Part shown: piece after piece, positions 34,050 to 46,469 of the stretch
Layout: every line of letters begins with the position of its first letter
Numbering within the stretch: position 1 is the stretch's first letter
Assembly: GCA_028015205.1 (NCBI GenBank)
Contig: CM051516.1
Span: 48,116,230-48,180,229, forward strand
Length of the DNA: 64,000 nt
Direction: 5' to 3'
Source: Mytilisepta virgata
Lineage: Eukaryota; Mollusca; Bivalvia; Mytilida; Mytilidae
The notes under the pieces: model-generated
Told to the model about the DNA's origin: nothing
Database searches by the model: none
What the model saw: the letters and a program-made list of their open reading frames with translations, nothing else
Translations under genes and position numbers: made by a program

Positions 34050-34331
34050 GTGACGGATGAATTTTTCAAAAGATGCCATGAGTTAGATAGAGCATATGTT
34101 TGGAAAATAATTGTTCCAATTGTTCCATTGTCATCATGGGCAGGGCATGCGATGCTTAATTTCACAAATATATCCAATAATCAGACGATAAAAGCAGTTT
34201 TAGTGTGTGGATGCGTGTGCTGTCCACGTTTATATTTATCAAAGATGTCCGAGATAAATTTCATCATTAATGATAAAGATGACCATTTGTTAAAAATAGT
34301 TTTATCTAGGGTATGGCAGAGATATATTTAG
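34050..34331 (+). CDS. Unknown short frame, array unit 2 (shortened C-terminus)
   Basis: Near-identical to the frame at 32678 (three residue differences seen) and with the same 14-base lack and VWQRYI end. Preservation of the frame over three copies may only reflect recent duplication. Confidence 0.35.
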   Translation: MTDEFFKRCHELDRAYVWKIIVPIVPLSSWAGHAMLNFTNISNNQTIKAVLVCGCVCCPRLYLSKMSEINFIINDKDDHLLKIVLSRVWQRYI

Positions 34332-35419
34332 ACAGGTCACATGACAAATAATGTAAAAATAGATAATTGTTGGTTTAATTACTTTGTGCAATGTAAACAT
34401 CCGAGCAATCAAAAAAAAAACAACTATGTTAGGAATTCCTCTGAACTTTACCTTACTTCTTCATATAATCTTGAAAGTTCATAGCCTTTACAGTTAGGAG
34501 AAATTGCGTTATTGTAGAAAAACAATCCTGAATACATGAAGCGGAAACATCCCATTCGAAGGAGAGTGTTTTTAATTAGTTTTATTCTTCTTCCGTAATT
34601 TCAAACAGAAATACATTTAAAATATGTGCATACTTGTTTATTTAAATCAATGTGTTAAAATGATGCATTCGAGAACCTTCTAAGGGATATGTTGGGAGAA
34701 TTCATACAGGAAAAGTGCATACAAATTCCATTCGCACATAAACAAAACTGCAGTTGAAATTTATAAATGCAGATTGTCAAATCCGATAATAACCTTTATA
34801 ATCTGAACCATACATCGTTTATTTTGAACCACGCGTTTTGCCGCCTATTCGGCTAATTCGTAAATTTAGTATTATACAAGACATTGAACCCGCGCGAGCG
34901 CGGGAAAATAAGCATTTTTTTTTGGTGGCCATGTTGACTATAAAAAGTTGTTGCGGCCATGTCATTCATGGAACAGTGACTCCATATGGATGTTGTAGCA
35001 GGCTTTCCATAAACTTTCCTGTCAAGTAGGTGGTATCAACTGATAGTTTCATGTCTATATATGCTGTAGTATTCCAGAAATGGATATTAATGCAAACTTT
35101 AACCAAAGTCAATGAAGCGTGAAATGTAGGTCAACGTGACCCAATTGTCATATGGCTGTTCGTTACTACCGAAGATGTATCCACTGATGAAGTAGACTGT
35201 ATGCCACGTAGAATTACCAAAATGGACCTTAAGGTTCCATCAAAGTCAAAATCTATGACGAAAACACAACCACATAAATTGTCAATATTTTTATTGTTAC
35301 AATTAATTCTGAACTGGAACTTGATGAAAAGCTTTCATTAAATACACATTTCATAATGCATTACATTTTTCCTTCAGAATAAATATGAAAATGAAATTGT
35401 AGATGTAACCATTTCCTTA

Positions 35420-35728
35420 GTGACGGATGAATTTTTCAAAAGATGCCATGAGTTAGATAGAGCATATGTTTGGAAAATAATTGTTCCAATTGTTCCATTG
35501 TCATCATGGGCAGGGCATGCGATGCTTAATTTCACAAATATATCCAATAATCAGACGATAAAAGCATTTTTAGTGTGTGGATGCGTGTGCTGTCCACGTT
35601 TATATTTATCAAAGATGTCCGAGATAAATTTCGTCATTAATGATAAAGATGACCATTTGTTAAAAATAGTTTTATCTAGGGCTTACGGGGAATTGTATGG
35701 TAGAGATATATTTAGACAGGTCACATGA
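35420..35728 (+). CDS. Unknown short frame, array unit 3 (longer C-terminus)
   Basis: Same start as the other two, but after LSR it continues AYGELYGRDIFRQVT. The extra 14 bases (35681-35694) make this the likely ancestral form or an independent insertion. Two N-glycosylation-like sites (NFTN, NNQT) and five cysteines would suit a secreted or surface protein; this is inference. Confidence 0.38.
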   Translation: MTDEFFKRCHELDRAYVWKIIVPIVPLSSWAGHAMLNFTNISNNQTIKAFLVCGCVCCPRLYLSKMSEINFVINDKDDHLLKIVLSRAYGELYGRDIFRQVT

Positions 35729-36299
35729 CAAATAATGTAAAAATAGATAATTGTTGGTTTAATCACTTTGTGCAATGTAAACATCCGAGCAATCAAAAAA
35801 AAAAAAAAAACAACTAAGTTAGGAATTCCTCTGAACTTTACCTTACTTCTTCATATAATCTTGAAAGTTCATAGCCTTTACAGTTAGGAGAAATTGCGTT
35901 ATCTTAGAAAAACAATACTGAATACATGAAGCGGAAACAACCCATTCGAAGGAGAATGTTTTTAATTAGTTTTATTCTTCTTCCGTAATTTCAAACAGAA
36001 ATACATTTAAAATATGTGCATACTTGTTTATTTAAATCAATGTGTTAAAATGATGCATTCGAGAACCTTCTAAGGGATATGTTGGGAGAATTCATATAGG
36101 AAAAGTGCATACAAATTCCATTTGCACATAAACAAAACTGCAGTTGAAATTTATAAATGCAGATTGTCAAATCCGATAATAACCTTTATAATCTGAACCA
36201 TACATCGTTTATTTTGAACCACGCGTTTTGCCGCCTATTCGGCTAATTCGTAAATTTAGTATTATAGATATTTAACACTTTTTCTGCCTAGCGTCTATC

Positions 36300-36545
36300 C
36301 CTGGCACTATGATAAATAAAGTTCCATAACAAAACATGGAACTCCAAGGGAAATGTCATAATCAAAGTAAAAAAAAACTAAAAAAGATCGGGAGACACCC
36401 AAACACCCAGAACAACTTGAAAGCAACATTCATAGTCCTGATTTCGTTTAGGTATTTTCAAATGAAAATGATGGGTTAAACCAGATTTTACAGCATGCCA
36501 AACCTCCCACTTATATGACAGTTGCTATAATTCTGGATTGTTTAC
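36300..36545 (+). repeat. Dispersed repeat, also at 51218-51390
   Basis: Shares with 51218-51390 the order AACA.GGAACTCCAA.GGAAATG, CACCCA..C(A/G)CCCAGAACAA and ATG.TGGGTTAAACCAG.TTTTA. Cut at different points. Confidence 0.5.
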
Positions 36546-36798
36546 GGAAATAAATAGCTGTTAAAACAACCGACACATAATTCACATCAGCAAACAGTGA
36601 AAAAACTTGGACTACAATAAAAATTCAAGTAAATCCACGGAAACATGAAAACCAAAAACATTAAAATTTATTTAAATCTTCACTGCCAATGCAAACAAGA
36701 GTCGGAGATAAACAAAGTCTAGTTAAAAACTGAAAATAAGTGCTTAGTTTTAAATCCCACAGGAAATATTTCCCTTAATATCCAGACATAAAACATCA

Positions 36799-37929
36799 GG
36801 GCCCGTACTCATAAAACATCTTAACTTAAGTGTTCCTCAGACTAAGATTTCACTAAGGATTTCCTGAGTTAAGGAAAAAATCTAAGTGATACTCATAAAA
36901 CATCTTAAGTGTTACCTTAACTAAGGAATACTTAAGTATTTAACAATACGGAACTTCTCGACGTTTTTGGTTCTTACTACATGTACTAGGCAGTAAATAT
37001 TTTATGTATCTAAGACTTTAAGAAGTTTATTGTGCATGGAAGCTACATGTACTTCTTACGAGTAAATGAGGAAAAGGTCTTTTTTCGAAAACAATCCAGA
37101 GAAGCAACAAAAAAAATAAAAAAAATAAAAAAAATAAAAATTTAAATAAGGAAAAAATGGAATCTTACTATTAAAATTGAATCCTTGGTATTCATCATTG
37201 AAATTAAATATTGAAGGGCGAGTGGAAAACGTCGCGATCACCAGGGAATGTTTTTAAAATTTTTTTATTTATCCTTGATACTGTAATTTTTTCCCCAGCA
37301 ACATTTACTCCTTTTCATCAGTGTGATAAATACACAATATTCTTTCTTTTCAAATGTACGACTATTTGATTCTAATATACATACTGTCCTTCAAACTACC
37401 GAGTTCAACTTAATTTTTAACCCCCCCCCCACTAGAATAAATTCATATTTAAACCCCCTTTTCATTAAAAGACACAAACACACAAACACATATAATTTCT
37501 GGTGTATTTTTTTAATAATAAAAGATACATGTATGAATGCCTTGATAAGCCGGGGGGGGGGGGGAGGAAATTGTCAACTACTCAATTTAAAAAGCAGTGT
37601 AATGTTTAAAATGTTGAAGTAACCTACGAAATCATGTTTGTGGACACTTTTAACATAGAAAAAAAATGATTTTGCATTACTTAAGGTAGGTATAGGTACC
37701 CATCTACCTTAAATTTAAGGGGAAACTTAAGTGTTTTCTTAGTTTAAGATGTTTTATGAATACCACTTAAGTGCGATGGGCGGCGTTTCCTTAATTTAAG
37801 AATTTACTAAGGAAATACTTAAGTTAAGATATTTTATGAATACCACTTAAGTAAAATGGGCGGAGTTTACTTAAGTTAAGTGTTTCCTTGGTAAAATCTT
37901 AACTTAAGTAGCTTTATGAATACGGGCCC
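36799..37929. mobile_element. CTTAAG-rich inverted-repeat element
   Basis: Left end GGGCCCGTACTCATAAAAC with repeated CTTAAG-type motifs is mirrored at the right end by AGCTTTATGAATACGGGCCC. Both subterminal regions contain several inverted CTTAAGT/ACTTAAG blocks. C- and G-homopolymers at 37411 and 37551. No coding capacity. Probably a MITE or foldback element. Confidence 0.6.
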
Positions 37930-38597
37930 AGGGAATTTTTTTAAAATTTTTTTATTTATCCTTGATACTGGAATTTTTTCCGCAGCAACATTTACTCCTT
38001 TTCATCAGTGTGATAAATACACAATATTTTTGCTTTTCAAATGTACGACTATTTGATTCTAATATACATACTGTCCTTCAAATTACCGAGTCCAACTTAA
38101 TTTTTAACCCCCCCCCCCCCCCACTAGAATAAATTCACATTTAAACCCCCTTTTCATTACAAGACACAAACACACAAACACATATAATTTCTGGTGTATT
38201 TTTTTTAATAATAAAAGATACATGTATGAATGCCTTGATAAGCCGGGGAGAAAAATTGTCAACTACTCAATTTCAGAAACAGTGTAATGTTTAAAATGTT
38301 GAAGTAAAAATGAGAGAATATGTGTTCTTGGGTATTGGACACTTTTAACAGAAAAAAATGATTTGCATTACTTAAGGTAGGTACCCATCTACCTTAAATT
38401 TAAGGGGAAACTTAAGATCTTTATGAATACCACTTAAGTTCGATGGGCGGCGTTTCCTTAATTTAAGAATTTACTAAGGAAATACTTAAATTAAGATATT
38501 TTATGAATACCACTTAAGTAAAATGGGCGGAGTTTCCTTAACTTAAGTGTTTCCTTAGTAAAATCTTAACTTAAGTAGCTTTATGCAGACGGGCCCA
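37930..38597. repeat. Partial tandem duplication of the CTTAAG-rich element
   Basis: Repeats about 37243-37929, starting at a shared CAGGGAAT and ending again at GGGCCC, with single-base and length differences. The left terminal repeat is missing. Confidence 0.7.
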
Positions 38598-39576
38598 TGC
38601 CCCTTAGTCCTTCATTCACCTGCCGACAAGTAGTGTTGAGGAATCCCCATCCTAGAAATGAGAAAGTTCGGACTTTTTACTTGAACATTATGAAATGCCA
38701 TAGTATTTTATAATATATAGTAATGATAATAAAATTAATAATACATTTAAATAAAAGAAGTAAATATAAGGAAAATTAAAAATGGGACAAGTGACCTGAT
38801 AGAAATCTTATCTGACTAGTACATGTAACTGTTGTTACTTCGTTAGGTATTTTGAAGAAAAAAAACAAGTAGAGTATGCGATAATTAGATTGTAATTTAA
38901 AGCACATTTTGCATTGAATTTCAATGCTAATTCATGGATGATAGCTGCTATGACGTGTAACAGCAAGGAAGATAAATTATTTTTCAAAAAGTATTCACTA
39001 AAGTTAATTAGTTATCTTATGCTTTTTGTGGACATTTCACCACAAATGGTGGCAGATTAGGCCAAGTAAAAAAATAAATGCGGTTCCTGTTACATCAAGA
39101 TAAAAAATAGGGAAGGTAGGTAGGTAGGGATTTATTTTTATTTTACAATTTTTTTAACATACATTCCATGGTAGAGGCATTCTGACTTAACAGTGCTTAT
39201 TGATAAATGTCCAAAAACCCTTAATGAACAAATTTCATAACCGGAACGACACATTTTTTTGTTTGGCCTTAGGTATCTTTTCGCAAACCACCCTTATACT
39301 TTCGTCGGGTAAATATATTTGCTTATGAAATGTGGAAATTGTTATAGTCATGTGCACTTGAACAATTCAACAACCAAAAACTTTATTGAGTTAAAAATTA
39401 AGGTGATCTTTGGTTAGGTGTGGGTTATAAAATACCTATTGAACTATTACATGAAAAGGGATGAAACGTCAACACAGATTTGCAAATGATCACCGATTCA
39501 CGGTATAAGAAAATTTTACTATGTTTATTGCATATATAAAACTTTATGATAAATAAATAATAAATATACATCTTAC
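38598..39576. other. Intron sequence, nothing recognised
   Basis: AT-rich, no repeat or coding support seen. Confidence 0.45.
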
Positions 39577-39625
39577 CGTATGATGCATCACATTCTTTTA
39601 TTTCACTGATAACCAAGGCACAAAG
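39577..39625 (-). CDS. Polycystin-1-like gene A, small ectodomain exon
   Basis: A 49-base exon, LCALVISEIKECDASY, between acceptor TTTTTTAG and donor ACG/GTAAGA. It enters in phase 0 from the exon at 39789-39843 and leaves one base that fits the exon at 27853-27992. Too short to assign by content; the call rests on splice sites, phase and position. Confidence 0.55.
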
Positions 39626-39788
39626 CTAAAAAATTATTAAATTATTCATTAATTATATAATGTAATACGATATGAACCATTTGAAATTGATATTTGAAAT
39701 ATAGATACATGTAATATGTAAATTTGGATGTAAAAAAAAAATAAAATTATATCTCAAGTTTTAATTATAAAAGTGTATACACTCTTAC

Positions 39789-39843
39789 CATACAACTGAG
39801 AAACATTTTCATCTCGGTTATGGCATCCTCTCTAGCCAATAAA
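39789..39843 (-). CDS. Polycystin-1-like gene A, most upstream exon recognised
   Basis: A 55-base exon encoding LLAREDAITEMKMFLSCM, between acceptor AACATTTAG and donor ATG/GTAAGA. It begins with one base, so a further upstream exon ending in phase 2 must exist; I did not find it. Helical and charged like the following exons. No signal peptide or start codon for gene A could be identified in 39.8-47 kb. Confidence 0.5.
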
Positions 39844-42200
39844 CTAAATGTTTAATGAATTTCTGTCATATTATTTGAATATTTGATTAAAAATTATTTT
39901 ATTTTTAATTATACTTGTCATTTCTTCTATTGGTAAATTTATGCTAAAGTAGTAATTAATGATGACGTAACTGCCATGACTGCGTAGTCGTGACAACAAA
40001 TAGTCATGTTTTATGCTTCTTGGTCGGATTGTTGTCTCTTTGACACTATCCTCGTTTTCATTCTCTATTCTATTACATGTTATGTGATTTTAGATTTTTT
40101 TATTTTTTTACCTGTAATGCTCAATGTTCAGTAGCAAACCTATGAAACTGAGAAATAACTATCTCATACAATTTTAATTTGTCTTTGGATGACTTTAACT
40201 ATTGGTAATATCAATGACCAGGCAAATACTTTCTTCGACCTTGCGTTTGCTTGATTTTAGATTGATTCTAGTCCATAAACAAGAGATATCCAACGGGTAT
40301 AATTTCTGAAGACAAATAATCGGATTAGGATTGAAACCAAAAATCTAGATTCCTTTCAAAGTCATATAAGGACGGTTTTGCGTTTAATGAATGAAATTAA
40401 TATTGAAATTTGATAATATCATTCATTAGATTCTAAATTTTTCTGAAATATCAGATAAAAAAACAAACAACAAACAGACAAGTTATAGTAGCATGATATA
40501 AGTATATTAACAATAGATACATTTCACAGTCTTAGTTTCTAAAACTTGACAGATATCATTGTTTTTGGTTTAGCCACATTTGTCTCTAATTTCGTTATTA
40601 AACTGCTGAAAATTAGTACTGTAAATTAGTAGTGTTCTTGACTCTTGTCATATTTCAAAAAGAAAAGACTTTTAAAAGAAGTGTTTAAATTTCAGAATAA
40701 AATCATGACTAGGGCTGCGGAAAGTCAAAACTCACTCCATACATAAAATGGGGAGATATGCCGATTCTGTCTACCAGTGTTCTACTTATACATTTATTTT
40801 CTTGCAGAACTTTATATGCTTAACTTCTGTAACCATTGTTTTCTTTAAAAGGTTACCATTGTAAGTGGTGTCTCTAAATTTTTATGAATTATATCAATAA
40901 CATATGCTAGGTATAGATGACGAAATTTTATGCTGTCAGTTTGCCTTGTCAAAAACGAAGTTTTGGAGATAATCATTCAGTTCGTTAAAGAAATGAAACA
41001 TACAATGTATTAACTTGAAATTCGAAGAAAACACCGATAAATGTTGTGTTCAACATTACTCATTTTTGTTTTATATGGAGTGCACTCTGATGTCCCAAAA
41101 TTTAGCCAAAACAGCTGTTTGAGGCTATAAGAATCCCGGACTACATTTTGGGTTATTAGTTCTACTGGTCCAAAGGGCCATGTGAGCTTACATTTGTATG
41201 CCATCACTTGGCGTTCCTTATGGTATTTAATTTAAAAATGTATCCGGATATTTGATCAAATCAACAAACATGGCTACCGTTGCTTAAAATAGAACATATG
41301 GGTGAAATGCGGTTTTTGGCTTATATCTAAAAAAAACTATAGCATTTAGAGCACAACAAATGTTCATCACGTCAAGATCTGCTTGCTACGAAATCTTTGT
41401 AAACTTTCAAAAATCTCTTCTCCTCTGAAACTACGGGATCAATTTCAGCAAAACTTAGGCAGAAAGGTCCTTAGGGCATCTACTATAAAGTTATGTTTTA
41501 TTTTATTGTCCATCAAGAAACGTGCACGTGGCTAAAATATATAGGTGAAAAATGCACTTTTTGGTTCATATTGCAAAACCTAAAGCAGTTAAGAACAAAA
41601 CTGGCAAGAAGTCAAAACGTTAATGAGATCAAGATCTACCTGCCATAAAATTTTCAGACGAATCGGTCGACCCATTTTCGGTTTATTGCCCCTGAATTGT
41701 TAATTTTAAGGAAATTTTACAGTTTTAGGTTATTATCTTGAATATTTTCACAAATAAAGACAAACTGTACACAGCAGAAATCCGATCCTTTGGTGTTTAA
41801 AACAAAATATAGAAGCAAAGCATAATTTAACTAAACCTAGCTAGAGTTGCAAAATCCGTTGAATTGAACATAATTTAGATAGCAGGGTCGAAATGTGTTC
41901 GTTTTAACTGTAAAACTAGTGAAGGCTGTCATAACTGCTGGTCGCATACTGTCGCTATATTAAACGAATTAGTCTGATATAACACTCCAATAAAGGGTTT
42001 AGTGGCATCTAGTAATGGAATTCAACATAAAGCAGTAATATCTGTGAAAGGCCTGTCAAAATCAGTCATTCTCAACGTGCGGTAAATTACTCCAATTTTA
42101 CAATTTCCTATAATTCGTACGACATGGGAATAACCACAGTGGAAAAAATACACATCGAACTAATAACCTCAGCGAGAAAATTCACGTCGAACTAATAATT
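39844..42200. other. Sequence upstream of the first recognised gene A exon
   Basis: A truncated relative of the 'AGCTCACCTGG' repeat is at about 41155-41720 (CTACTGGTCCAAAGGGCCAT..GTGAGC and CATCACTTGGCG). The missing 5' exons of gene A may lie here or up to 47 kb, but none could be supported. Confidence 0.45.
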
Positions 42201-42475
42201 AGTCCGACCCTCTTCAATATTTTTATTAATGATATAAGTGAAATGTTTGCTGCGGAAAATTGTAATCCACCAAAACTCATTGATACAAATATTGGCAATT
42301 TATTATTTGCAGATGATCTTATAATACTTTCAGAATCAGCGTCTGGATTACGAAACAGTTTAGATTCATTGTCTGATTACTGCAACAAATGGCAGATGAA
42401 CACCAAAAAGATCAAAACTATGATAATACAAAATCATGCCAACAATAAAACTACTAATTTTATTAGCTACTAGTA
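42201..42475 (+). pseudogene. LINE reverse-transcriptase fragment with FADDL motif
   Basis: The frame starts SPTLFNIFINDISEMF, then NIGNLLFADDLIILSESAS and SLDSLSDYCNKWQMNTKKIK. These are the palm motifs of a non-LTR reverse transcriptase, with the two catalytic aspartates in FADD. It is 5'-truncated and its continuation is displaced to about 44735 by 2.2 kb of other sequence. Confidence 0.75.
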
Positions 42476-44734
42476 GAAACCCGTGGTTTATGATGATATA
42501 TGATTAATGCACCATTCATAGCTGAAGTACTAAGCAGTGAACGTAATATGCTTTTGGACGGAAGGCACAAAGCCATGAATTGAAGAAGTAAAAGTGCTCC
42601 CAGTTACTTAAGTTCACCTGGATGCTGTCCATCAACCATAAATGCAACAGTATGAGGTCACATTGAACTTATTTGCCAGAGTACTGACAAATCACCATAT
42701 ATGTTGTGGCATGACAGTTTATATTCTCTAGATCCGTTACGGTACATATTGTCATGGCGTCAATTTTTGCAGCACATGTGCAAGATGACAATAAGTACAA
42801 ATTGATGGCGGCGACAATATGTATCGTAATAGACCCTGTTGCCTGTAAAATTATTTCATTTTCAAAATTTTTGTAATGAAAATATTTTCAATGAATTCAG
42901 TAAATTGAATGTCTTTTGAATAAAAGAAACATTTAATCTTTTCCGATGTAATGTCACTTTAAAGTTCAAAAGTAATTAAAATTATTTTTTTAAAGTTACA
43001 TTGAATAAAAACTTAGCATCTGGAAAGGACCTGGCAGATTAGGCTTTAATTTAATTTTTTTTTAAAGTGGCAAAAAAATTACAACCTGTCACCACAAAAC
43101 TGACCCGAGCAGGTTAGGGGAAACTAAACATCATTTTCCCTTGGCCTTACCTAAGTAAAAGAAAACGCAATTTCCAGTGTTAGTCAAGTTAATAACAAAT
43201 ACTGATAAAATGCCAGAAATTCCTTTGAAATTTTTCATGTTTCTATCTGCAATAAGTATGTAATTTCCAGTAGGATAAATAAAAAAAATTGGTCAAAGTC
43301 AGAAAAAGCTGAATTTTTTTAAACAGAAAGTTGATGAGCGACAGACCTGAAATTGCATATATAGTATGGGTCACTCACCTGAGGCTGCATACCAAATATC
43401 AGGAGCCTCTGAATGATAGTTGCTGAGAAAACTGTTATGGAAGTTCATGTCTGTTTTTCCCTGCCCGCCCAACATTCACCATTTTATAACCCAAACAAAA
43501 ATATGTTTGAAGCAAAATCATACATGTGATTTTACTAAATATACCAATTCCATTGGGAACTTGGCCACATCTATCTGATCACTATTCTCATCTGCCACTA
43601 AATTTTGTCGAGATAAATGGGGTTAGTCTGTGTATGTTTTTCAACCTGTAGGCTAACCCCTACTACAGGCTGATATACTATACCTGAATACATGTATATC
43701 ATTGTCAAATCTGCAATATACGTAACGTCGTTTAGGTCAATATCGCGAGTCAACAGAAAATTTCATGGTTTTACTTTTTCGTTTAAAAATGGTGAATTTT
43801 AAAATTGATTTTAGGCTATGGTGCCCTAACTCAAGTTACGAAGTGTACGCACATTATTGCAGACGATAGTTTTTTTTTTAATAAATAAGACGTGATGTGC
43901 ATCTTCTGTTGTCTTGGGTAGTAACCTGTGAAGTGTTTTTAGACGGGGAAGTAGATTTGCCTTTTTTATTTTCATGCATGTGATGTTGGGCATGTGGTCA
44001 CTTTCTGTTTTTAAAATTTCCAGTTGCCCACAAAATGTTTGTTTTTACAAATATAATAAATAAGACGTGATGTGCATCTTCTGTTGTCTTGGGTAGTAAC
44101 CTGTGAAGTGTTTTTAGACGGGGAAGTAGATTTGCCTTTTTTATTTTCATGCATGTCAAGTTGGGCATGTGGTCACTTCTGTTTTTAAAATTTCCAGTTG
44201 CCGACAAAATGTTTGTTTTTACAAATATAAAGACGTGATGTGCATCTTCTCTTTTTGGATATTTAATCCCTGGAGCCTTGGGTGAAGTGTTCTTTATAAG
44301 ACGGGGAAGCAAGCATATTTGCCTTTTTTATTTTCATTCATTTTGGGCATGTGGTCGCTTTTTAAATTCCCAGTGCAGATGATTGAATAGAAAGACGATT
44401 GTTCATTTTCTTTTGTGCATTTTTCTTTACACTTACGCAACGAAATCCTAAACCGTTTTCTGTCGAGCTGTCTTTAGACAAACTTTTCCTCGGTCGATAC
44501 CGGAAACTTCTTGTGATGTATACTTCCGGAACGGTATCGGTTTTCGTGATCCGCATTAATTAATTAGGGGTAATTAGCAAAACGCGGAAACAATTGCGTA
44601 TGTACTGATAAAAGTTTTAAACTGCACAATGGTCTCATACTTCTGATATATAAAGATCGCACGTCGCATTTGTTGTTGAAACGGCAACCCGGCTAACAAA
44701 AATTTGTCTCATTCTTTTAGTAGTATTAATAAGG
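42476..44734. other. Sequence separating two parts of a LINE
   Basis: Non-coding by reading. It includes the tandem repeats at 43865-44345. No clear terminal repeats of an inserted element were found. Confidence 0.4.
43865..44345. repeat. Three tandem units of about 175 bp
   Basis: AAGACGTGATGTGCATCTTC starts units near 43887, 44063 and 44231. The first two are nearly identical (..TTGTCTTGGGTAGTAACC..GACGGGGAAGTAGATTTGCC..); the third is diverged and shortened. Confidence 0.75.
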
Positions 44735-45530
44735 GCCAACTACTAGAAAATGTAAATGAATATAAGTATTTAGGCTGTATCATTTCATGTAATGGAAGTT
44801 TAGTAAATTGTAGTGGATCTGGCAAATAAAGCTCGCAAGGCCTTGTTGGCAATTGAAAGTTACACATCAAATTTCAGTCAAGTTCCTGTTAAAGTGGCTT
44901 GCAATTTATTTCAAACATTAGTACGTCCTATATTAACTTATAATTCTGAAATATGTTTTATGGACTCTTACTTAAAAGTTTATAGAGCAAATATGAGAGC
45001 TAGCAAAAGCAACTCTAACACTGATATGTTAAGAGTTGCTGACAAAACTCAAATTAAAAAAATACAGCTTAATTTCATAAAAAAGTACTCTGGACACAAA
45101 AAGATGCTCAACAAATTTAGTTATCAGAGAATAGTTAAACATTCTGCCTGTTGAGTCCTTTATAAAAACTCAAACTATAATGTATTCATCAAGACTAAAT
45201 AATGATGAAATTAACCCTATCCTTAAAGGAGCTTTTCTCCTTACAAAAAAATTAGACAACGAGGGAACTTATTCGTGGTACACTTATGCAGTTAATGTAG
45301 TAAAGGAAACTAAAAATGATTTAAATCAAATTTCAAATTGTAAAACGCTAATAGAAACAAATAAATTAAAATATAAAATTAACCAATCTGTTAAAGACCA
45401 TTATCAAAAACTTGCAAAAAATAAAATATCTACTCTAAATGAAAGTAATAAGAACTATTTATATAAATACTTAAAAAGTGAAACTAAAGAAAGTTTGTAC
45501 TATTTATCTCACCCAAATTAAGAGAAACGT
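44735..45530 (+). pseudogene. LINE C-terminal coding remnant
   Basis: Frames read NEYKYLGCIISCNGSL, then DLANKARKALLAIESYTSNF, FQTLVRPILTYNSEICF, and after one break GTYSWYTYAVNVVKE to ETKESLYYLSHPN. 'EYKYLG..I..NGS......L..KA.KA...I' followed by 'PIL.Y..E.' is the usual thumb region after the LINE reverse transcriptase. Frame changes show it is inactive. Same strand and element type as 42201-42475. Confidence 0.72.
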
Positions 45531-45566
45531 AAAATAATAACAAAATTCAGAATTTCTGATCGTGAG

Positions 45567-46400
45567 TTGTTGATTGAAACAGGGAGGTACAAAAACATTA
45601 GAAGGGAACAGAGACTTTAAAAGGAATGTAATATTTTAGAAAATAAATCACATTTTTTCTTCAATTGTAAGATTAATACAAAATTGAGAGAAACTTTTTT
45701 TAAAAGTTATATAGGAAATTATCCTAATTTCACTTCCCATAATTATATAGAAAAATTGAAAACTATTTTGAATCCATCAACACCTGATGATATTAAGACA
45801 GTAGTATACAACAATCATTAGAACTGAGAAAAGAGACACTTAAACTGTATTAATATACATATGTTTGCTTTTTGTTTTATATATGTATATCTGTCTGTAT
45901 ATGTGTATGATATGTCTGTATTAATATGGACCAAATGGTCTTTTTGTTTGCAATAAAGTTGAATTGCTTTAAAATAATCTCAATTGTTGATTGAAACAGG
46001 GAGGTACAAAAACATTAGAAGGGAACAGAGACTTTAAAAGGAATGTAATATTTTAGAAGATAAATCACATTTTTTCTTCAATTGTAAGATTAATACAAAA
46101 TTGAGAGAAACTTTTTTTAAAAGTTATATAGGAAATTATCCTAATTTCACTTCCCATAATTATATAGAAAAATTGAAAACTATTTTGAATCCATCAACAC
46201 CTGATGATATTAAGACAGTAGTATACAACAATCATTAGAACTGAGAAAAGAGACACTTAAACTGTATTAATATACATATGTTTGCTTTTTGTTTTATATA
46301 TGTATATCTGTCTGTATATGTGTATGATATGTCTGTATTAATATGGACCAAATGGTCTTTTTGTTTGCAATAAAGTTGAATCGCTTTAAAATAATCTCAA
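45567..46400 (+). repeat. LINE 3' tail duplicated in tandem (417-bp unit, two copies)
   Basis: TTGTTGATTGAAACAGGGAG starts at 45567 and again at 45984; both copies end AATAATCTCAA. They contain the last coding part (HFFFNCKINTKLRETFFKSY) and the 3' UTR with GTTTGCAATAAAGTTGAAT. Only a few bases differ. Confidence 0.8.
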
Positions 46401-46469
46401 CCGTCGAACCAAATAATCACTTGGCGCGATAAGTAATGTAATGCACTGAGATAATGGTGAAGGCCATAT

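Larger units (their letters stand above)
32133..36266 (+). repeat. Three tandem 1.37-kb units
   Basis: Units start at 32133, 33504 and 34876 with ACAAGACATTGAACCCGCGC and end with CGTAAATTTAGTATTAT. They differ at a few single bases, in A-run length and in one 14-base segment. Each holds a perfect GC hairpin (CCCGCGC-GA-GCGCGGG) near its start and one short open frame with a splice-acceptor-like site in front. The array lies in the long intron of gene A, on the opposite strand in terms of its frame. Confidence 0.9.

Noticed and set aside
32133..36266. Tandem array as LTRs of a retrotransposon
   Set aside because: Units are directly adjacent, with no gag, pol, primer site or purine tract between them.
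43998..44312. Minus-strand frame of 104 codons
   Set aside because: It is the translation of tandem 175-bp repeats and repeats itself; no evidence of a protein.
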